Positions 59,042 through 64,000 of a stretch of 64,000 nt of DNA are shown one piece after another. The DNA lies in assembly GCF_000250985.1 (NCBI RefSeq), contig NW_013524649.1, positions 474,841 to 538,840 of the forward strand. Reading direction: 5' to 3'. Position 1 is the stretch's first letter; every line of letters begins with the position of its first letter. The translations under genes were made by a program, and so were the position numbers. Below the pieces are notes generated by a model that did not search any database, had not been told where the DNA came from, and saw only the letters and a list, made by a program, of their open reading frames with translations. This DNA is from Nematocida parisii ERTm1 (lineage: Eukaryota; Microsporidia).

Positions 59042-61861
59042 TTATTTTGCTTCTTCATATACCGATGAGGAAGCCATATACTTTGTATGCATATATTCGT
59101 CAAACACTCGCATATCCGATGATATATATTTATTATTGGCGAACAATTTTAAAATATCATAGTGAATGCCATATTTACAACCATTATAGTTGTTATCTCT
59201 TATAGATATGACTCCCTCTTTACTTTCTTTAATTTCTTCAAGTTTTGTGCTTTGAATCATTTCAGAAATATCTTTTAGAATGAACTTTTTGCTATATTTC
59301 TTATTAAATAGAATTGCTCTGCTTATTATATCCAATATTTTGTCTTTTTTATTTAGATCTACTAAATACGCGTTTAGTCTTTCTAGTAGGTCCTTCATGG
59401 TAAGACAAAACAGAGGATTATTGTTATAGTCAGCATCAGTACTATTTTTATAAAAACAGTGGCCGTACATTGCCATATCCAGAGATGGGTTCTTTCTCTG
59501 CAGCATATCAATAAAAGAGGCGTGGGCCGGTTGATTAACAGCACTCATATGGGCTCTTTCATCTTTTATATCACTATCAAAACTGTATATTGTATATTCA
59601 TATACACTGCTGTATTCCCTTGCATTCCAGTGAATTGTTACATTTCCTGTTTCTTTATTAATTTTTTGTTGAATATTCATGTAGTAGCAGCGAAAGTCCT
59701 CATACGGATCTGTTGAGTTTTTTATAAAGAAATCACTATAATAGTGTTTAATGGCATAATTTAGTGTGCTTTCTCCTGTGTGATTGTTTAACAACAATAA
59801 TTCGTGATTGTAACCATCAATATCGAATAAAGGTTTAATGCGATAATTTTTTGTATAAGTTTGTATATACTCTATTGGCTTTAAGTTTTTATAATCCATC
59901 AGTCTGAAAACATCATAATTAAGGCTATATTCATCATAAGGGCCTAAAAAAGCGCCAGAAACCATTAATTTAGAAAGAAATAATGGTATTCTTGGCTTGT
60001 TAATGTTATCATCTTTAACTTCATCTTGTATGTGATCCGGATAAATGAACTGAGCAAAGCAAAATTCTTCTAAGTATATATTTTCTTTTATGTAGTAGAA
60101 AACTACATTACAGTTCTCTTCTTCTATTATCTGCACAGTTCTATCTAAATCAGAGTTTTCTGTTATCAAAGACCACGTACAGTCCTTTCTATTGTACTTA
60201 AATGGATAAATATTTCCAACCATACCATGTTTTCTATTTTCTCCAATTCTAAATAGCATCTTTAAATAAAGCACTATGCACCTAATTGTATGAAAGAAGT
60301 AAACTAAAGAATCTCCATTGTCTTTTTTGTGTAAGTATAATGGAAGATGAATCATCTCAACCGTATGCCGTTCATTATCTACAAACTGTATGTGATAGTG
60401 GTCTTTAATAGATAAGATTGTGTTGTTTTCTTTAATATAAGCGTAGTTTGTTCTGTGTAGTCTTAGAATATCTGAGTCAAATTGTCCATTTTCTATTTTA
60501 TTTACTCTTGTTAGCTCGGTAGAAAATTTTAAATATCTTGGAACTAAAGTAGTAGGACCTCCCATTATTTTGCTATACATTCGATTTGGATGTATGCTAT
60601 ATATATGCAAAAGCGGAGTTCTACTTTTAATAGCCTGTTTTGATTCTTTATCTAATTTATACATTAGCGTATAATGTATATAAAAAATATAAACTGCATT
60701 GTGTACTAGATAGTATATTTCTATTGAATTAAAAGTATTTATAGGCCTACTGTGGTCTGAGTTAACTTTTAATTCTTTAATTTGATTATAGAATATCTCT
60801 ATTTGCACAGTGTCTTTTTGTGCTGTGCTTATAAGATACAATATGATGGGTTTTAGACCCAGTAACTCTTTTATAGATTTATACCTATCATTTAGTGCAT
60901 CCACAATTTTAATGGTTTTATTTAAGTCTTCTTCAATATGAAAGAAAAATTTACTAACTTCCTTTAATGGTAGTTTATAGAAGTCTTCGTATACTTCTGG
61001 TATGTAAAAAATTGTATTTAATTTATTTTTGAATTTTTCATCTTCTTTTATACCTTCTTCTGTTTCCTTTGTAGCCATTTGCATATCTATACCACTGCAG
61101 CAGCAGTATATATTTATTTCTTTATTCAGCCAGATGTCACCAAGAGTTTCTTTTTTAAATTTATAAGATCTAATTTGTGCTTCTTTATAAGTATATACCC
61201 TCTGCCCATGCATTTTAATATATTTAACTAAATCTTCTAGAAATCCATCATAATATAATGGATTAGTTATAGTACCTAAATCAGAGGGGTTTGTTTTAAT
61301 TATATCATTAAGAAAATAAAATCTTCTAAAAAAAACAGGTGTTAAACTCTGAGCCATGAACCAAATGTTTGTTTTTGAGTTTTTCTTCCATTTGTTAATT
61401 ATAGCCACTGATCTTTTTTTTATTGGATCTTGTGGGCATTTCTTATTTGACCGAAAAAACACTACATTCTCAATATCTTCTATATAACTAGTAAAGTTTC
61501 GTATATTATACTTATTTTCATTTTTATATTCACGTAATATACAATTTTTCTTAGAATTATGGCCAAGCCTGGTATTAATAGAATTAATAGTAGTAGATGG
61601 CACCAGATCTATTTTAATGTCGATCACTAGATTATGTTCATCGCTATTTTTATTTTGTTCTAGTAGTGGCTCACTTGCTACTGCATTCATGCTTGAATTT
61701 ACTCTATTTTTACATGATCCCAATTTTGTATTGTATGGGCATATTTTATCTCGATTGTTGTGCTTTTTATCTTTTATCTTTAACACACTGCACTTCGTTT
61801 TATTTATAAATACCATCCACAGTATTCCAAGTATAATAAAGGACTTCTTTAAATGTCTCAT
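59042..61861 (-). CDS. Large secreted lineage-specific protein, paralogue 2
   Basis: The intact 939-aa protein starts MRHLKKSFIILGILWMVF, a signal-peptide-like leader with the same Met-Arg-x-x-Lys-Lys opening as paralogue 1 and as most of the array family at 13.7-22.4 kb. A charged Asn-rich linker of about 150 residues follows, then the large domain. Landmarks shared with paralogue 1 are KKETLGDI, the YCCCxGI cluster, IKDHYHIQFVDNERHTVEMI, TWSLITENSDLDRTVQIIEE, MYGHCFYKNSTD and NPLFCLTMK. Cys-rich points suggest disulphides in a secreted product. No enzyme motif is seen. A solo LTR lies 257 bp upstream of the start. Confidence 0.85.
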   Translation of the reverse strand: MRHLKKSFIILGILWMVFINKTKCSVLKIKDKKHNNRDKICPYNTKLGSCKNRVNSSMNAVASEPLLEQNKNSDEHNLVIDIKIDLVPSTTINSINTRLGHNSKKNCILREYKNENKYNIRNFTSYIEDIENVVFFRSNKKCPQDPIKKRSVAIINKWKKNSKTNIWFMAQSLTPVFFRRFYFLNDIIKTNPSDLGTITNPLYYDGFLEDLVKYIKMHGQRVYTYKEAQIRSYKFKKETLGDIWLNKEINIYCCCSGIDMQMATKETEEGIKEDEKFKNKLNTIFYIPEVYEDFYKLPLKEVSKFFFHIEEDLNKTIKIVDALNDRYKSIKELLGLKPIILYLISTAQKDTVQIEIFYNQIKELKVNSDHSRPINTFNSIEIYYLVHNAVYIFYIHYTLMYKLDKESKQAIKSRTPLLHIYSIHPNRMYSKIMGGPTTLVPRYLKFSTELTRVNKIENGQFDSDILRLHRTNYAYIKENNTILSIKDHYHIQFVDNERHTVEMIHLPLYLHKKDNGDSLVYFFHTIRCIVLYLKMLFRIGENRKHGMVGNIYPFKYNRKDCTWSLITENSDLDRTVQIIEEENCNVVFYYIKENIYLEEFCFAQFIYPDHIQDEVKDDNINKPRIPLFLSKLMVSGAFLGPYDEYSLNYDVFRLMDYKNLKPIEYIQTYTKNYRIKPLFDIDGYNHELLLLNNHTGESTLNYAIKHYYSDFFIKNSTDPYEDFRCYYMNIQQKINKETGNVTIHWNAREYSSVYEYTIYSFDSDIKDERAHMSAVNQPAHASFIDMLQRKNPSLDMAMYGHCFYKNSTDADYNNNPLFCLTMKDLLERLNAYLVDLNKKDKILDIISRAILFNKKYSKKFILKDISEMIQSTKLEEIKESKEGVISIRDNNYNGCKYGIHYDILKLFANNKYISSDMRVFDEYMHTKYMASSSVYEEAK

Positions 61862-62118
61862 GGTACTTCTTTAAATTTTAATATAATTCTTTAATATATA
61901 CACAAACTGATCTAAGAATAATTTGGAAACAATATTCGGTTGGTTTTAAAATATACTTCTATTTATAACAGTATAAACACAAATGTTACATAGTTTGGTA
62001 TAGTTAGAGCAATTTATATATATTTGGGTTATTTGAAGTATTCTTTTTTTATCTACCATATAGAGAGATTAGTAAAGAAATATTATTGTATCTATATTAT
62101 TGTGTATTTAAAATATAT

Positions 62119-62446
62119 TGACGTACTCACAAGGAGTAACGCCACCGCCGCCCTGCTATGTATCCAAGAGTTAGAAGAAAGTGAAGGGGGAGAGCTCTTT
62201 ATTGTCTTTAGGAAGCGGCCTAAGCCAGCGCGAGCACGGAGTCCCAGGTGCTGTTGTGTTAGGCCTGGCGCTGAAGTTAAGCCGTCGATGCTTCCCTGAG
62301 TCTCCCCCTAAATTGGGGAAAGAGCTCTGGTTAAATAGTCGGAAGTTGATATACTGATTCAGTGATCCCGGCTTTTTGCCTTGGCGGGATCGCCGCACAG
62401 ACGGATCGCCCTCGAGGGGTTACGTCTGAGTGGTGGTGTCACCACA
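62119..62446 (-). mobile_element. Solo LTR with 5-bp target-site duplication (copy 2)
   Basis: This 328-bp GC-rich element has TGTGGTGACACC and GTGAGTACGTCA at its minus-strand ends. It is flanked by perfect TATAT repeats at 62114-62118 and 62447-62451. On the minus strand it has an AT-rich TATA-like TATTTAAC (62330-62341 region) and an AATAAAG signal at 62197-62203. The ends and the poly(A) region match the LTR at 52294, while the middle is diverged, so the two are members of one family but not a recent pair. No retrotransposon internal region is attached. Confidence 0.8.
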
Positions 62447-62555
62447 TATATAAATATTGATTTTATATTTGGTTAATTACAGATACTTCTTTTTTGTAAA
62501 TGAAGGCTCTTATTTAGCAGAGCTAAAATATATTTTTTATTGGAATGCGAAAGCT

Positions 62556-63014
62556 ATTATATTTTAGGATTTCTATATTTTAAGGAGATAATTTAACCTC
62601 TGCCGTATGAATAAAGAATATAAGCCTTATAAGTCAGTTTCACTTTCAGATTATATAGTTTTATTTTTCCATCATCGATTATTTCATAAAGACCGCCAAT
62701 ATTGATGTATGTAAAGCTATCTAGCAACATCGAGTGATTTATTATTCAATTCGCATAAGAAGAGGCAGTGCTATCTAAAAGACAGAAATAGCGCAGATGG
62801 ATCTACATGTAACTAACACTCATTTTATTCATATGTTTACATGTGCAAATGTTTCTGTTTATCTTTTCAAATTTAAAGCCTTCTAAATGTGGTTTAAATG
62901 TAATTTTGGTATTTATGTCATCTGTGGGTAAATTGAATTGCCACTTTTATTTCTATTAGTCATCGTTACAGGTTAAAACATTTCCTTAAAACTATAGAAA
63001 TCCTAAAATATTAT
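62556..63014. mobile_element. MITE-like element with about 32-bp terminal inverted repeats
   Basis: ATTATATTTTAGGATTTCTA at the left end (62556-62586 in full) is matched in inverted orientation by the right end at 62982-63014 (ending AGAAATCCTAAAATATTAT). The 460-bp interior has no coding frame. A 100-bp stretch next to the left end matches, inverted, the insert at about 20455-20560 in the secreted-protein array spacer. Terminal inverted repeats, small size and dispersed copies fit a non-autonomous DNA element. Target-site duplications were not resolved by eye. Confidence 0.5.
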
Positions 63015-64000
63015 GTTATATTTAAAATATAAAATATGTTTATTTTCTTATTAGAATATTTATTAGAGTACAATTTAAATTTTAAAAATAGTAGAAAATA
63101 AAGAATATATGCATATTATACAGCAGAAAGAATAACATATGGCAAGAATATAATATAAACAAAAGAGGGTGTAATAAAGGAGACTATTTCTGTAAATGTG
63201 AATATGTGGGTTGTATATTTATATTTTCCATGTGACTGTGCCAATGGCTATTCCTAGTGAAATAGAATGAAGTATGGTTAAAGAACTAAAACTAGTTTTA
63301 TATTCCATGAGTTCAGTTTCTTATGGGTAGAGAGACCGAAGAGATGTGAAATGAATGCCGAGAAGCAGTATTGAGGATGGCAGAACAGGGCGGATATTAT
63401 TCTGTGTCTAATTTATCTTGTATTAAAGACTTTACTGATTGAATTAGAAGGACAAGCTATACGAACTAATGTGCAGTGTTTATAGGATAGACTACTCCAC
63501 CTGTATTCAGAGCGTATGAAGAGACCGAGTTTGCACTTAAAGGCAGCTGGCTCGGTTTTCTGGTATTTTTAGAAGCTTGGTATATGGAGAAGGAGACAAA
63601 AGCAAAGTACACGAATATCTTAGGCATAAGTGCCATATGTTAGATGGCTAATTAGGAATTAAAAGTATGTGGGAGAAACAGACTCACAAAAAGAGAAGAA
63701 AAAGTGGAAAAGATGCAAAGGATGAGAGAGAGTTAAATGTACAAATCTTTATTGGTTTGGTTTGTTAATTAATATACACAACAGAGACAGTTCATTTAGA
63801 GGAGATTAAATGGTGGGACTTATTCACTGCTTTATTCAGCTGTAGTAGTATGTTTATTGCATATTACACAGCAGAGAGTATACCTATAATCAGAAAGACA
63901 GTTTATGTGTTCATGATTAGTTATTCTAGTATTTAGGCAGTGAATGAGTGCATGAACTTAAGCTACTGGGGCTATATACAGACAAGCTGTGTATAGAGGA
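63015..64000. other. Gene-free right end of the window
   Basis: No reading frame, RNA gene or repeat is recognised over about 985 bp. The segment from about 63290 to 63720 is purine-rich on the plus strand and less AT-rich than other spacers, so a decayed gene could lie here, but I cannot support one. Confidence 0.4.

Noticed and set aside
62171-62398. 75-codon minus-strand frame
   Set aside because: Lies inside the second solo LTR; different frame and sequence from that in the first.
1-64000. tRNA, rRNA, spliceosomal RNA or CRISPR array
   Set aside because: No T-loop box with a plausible cloverleaf, no conserved rRNA or snRNA core words and no regularly spaced short repeats were found on visual reading; a covariance search was not possible.

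Overview
The window reads as nuclear DNA of a microsporidian. The base composition is AT-rich and intergenic spacers between housekeeping genes are short. Proteins are shorter than their yeast or animal relatives and no introns are needed for the models. The eukaryotic set includes histone H2B, Sec31, a gamma-tubulin complex component, V-ATPase subunit H, Lsg1, a B-type cyclin, a CDK, Doa10, Pop5 and two Sm/LSm proteins. Tandem and dispersed families of secreted, lineage-specific proteins point to the nematode-infecting genus Nematocida. That genus call is inference from gene content, not a database match. I found no tRNA, rRNA, snRNA or CRISPR array.

Layout. 1-13.3 kb: mixed housekeeping and orphan genes (farnesyltransferase alpha, BRCT candidate, two coiled-coil proteins, alpha/beta hydrolase, SMARCAL1-like ATPase, Doa10-like ubiquitin ligase). 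13.7-22.4 kb: a head-to-tail array of four paralogous secreted ~510-590 aa proteins on the minus strand. 22.6-51.9 kb: a dense core of conserved genes for rRNA and tRNA maturation (Trm2, Utp18-like, Sgd1/NOM1-like, Pop5, Lsg1), ER traffic and quality control (Sec31, RNF5-like RING), microtubule nucleation, cell cycle, V-ATPase assembly, lipid metabolism (thioesterase, FIT-like) and chromatin. 52.3-62.4 kb: an accessory block bounded by two solo LTRs, each with a perfect 5-bp target-site duplication. It holds two ~950 aa paralogous secreted proteins with near-identical conversion-like tracts, and between them a duplicated TATA-box locus with perfectly spaced complementary boxes plus a GC-rich mobile-element relic. 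62.4-64 kb: a MITE-like element and otherwise nothing recognisable.

The most striking global feature is that seven reading frames are interrupted by what look like single-base indels: the partial first gene, SMARCAL1-like, one array paralogue, Trm2, Sec31, one ~960 aa paralogue and Lsg1. For the last six, correcting one base gives a frame of plausible length. Three lie in runs of 7-8 A/T and need one more base. Because Sec31 and Lsg1 are essential in model eukaryotes, consensus errors are the default explanation; transcriptional slippage or real decay in the family genes remain open.

The best candidates for undescribed biology are the duplicated TATA/CCACAG locus at 56.3 and 57.6 kb, the two secreted families that share an N-terminal leader pattern but little else, and the recurrent TTTCGGG(T/C) motif in spacers.
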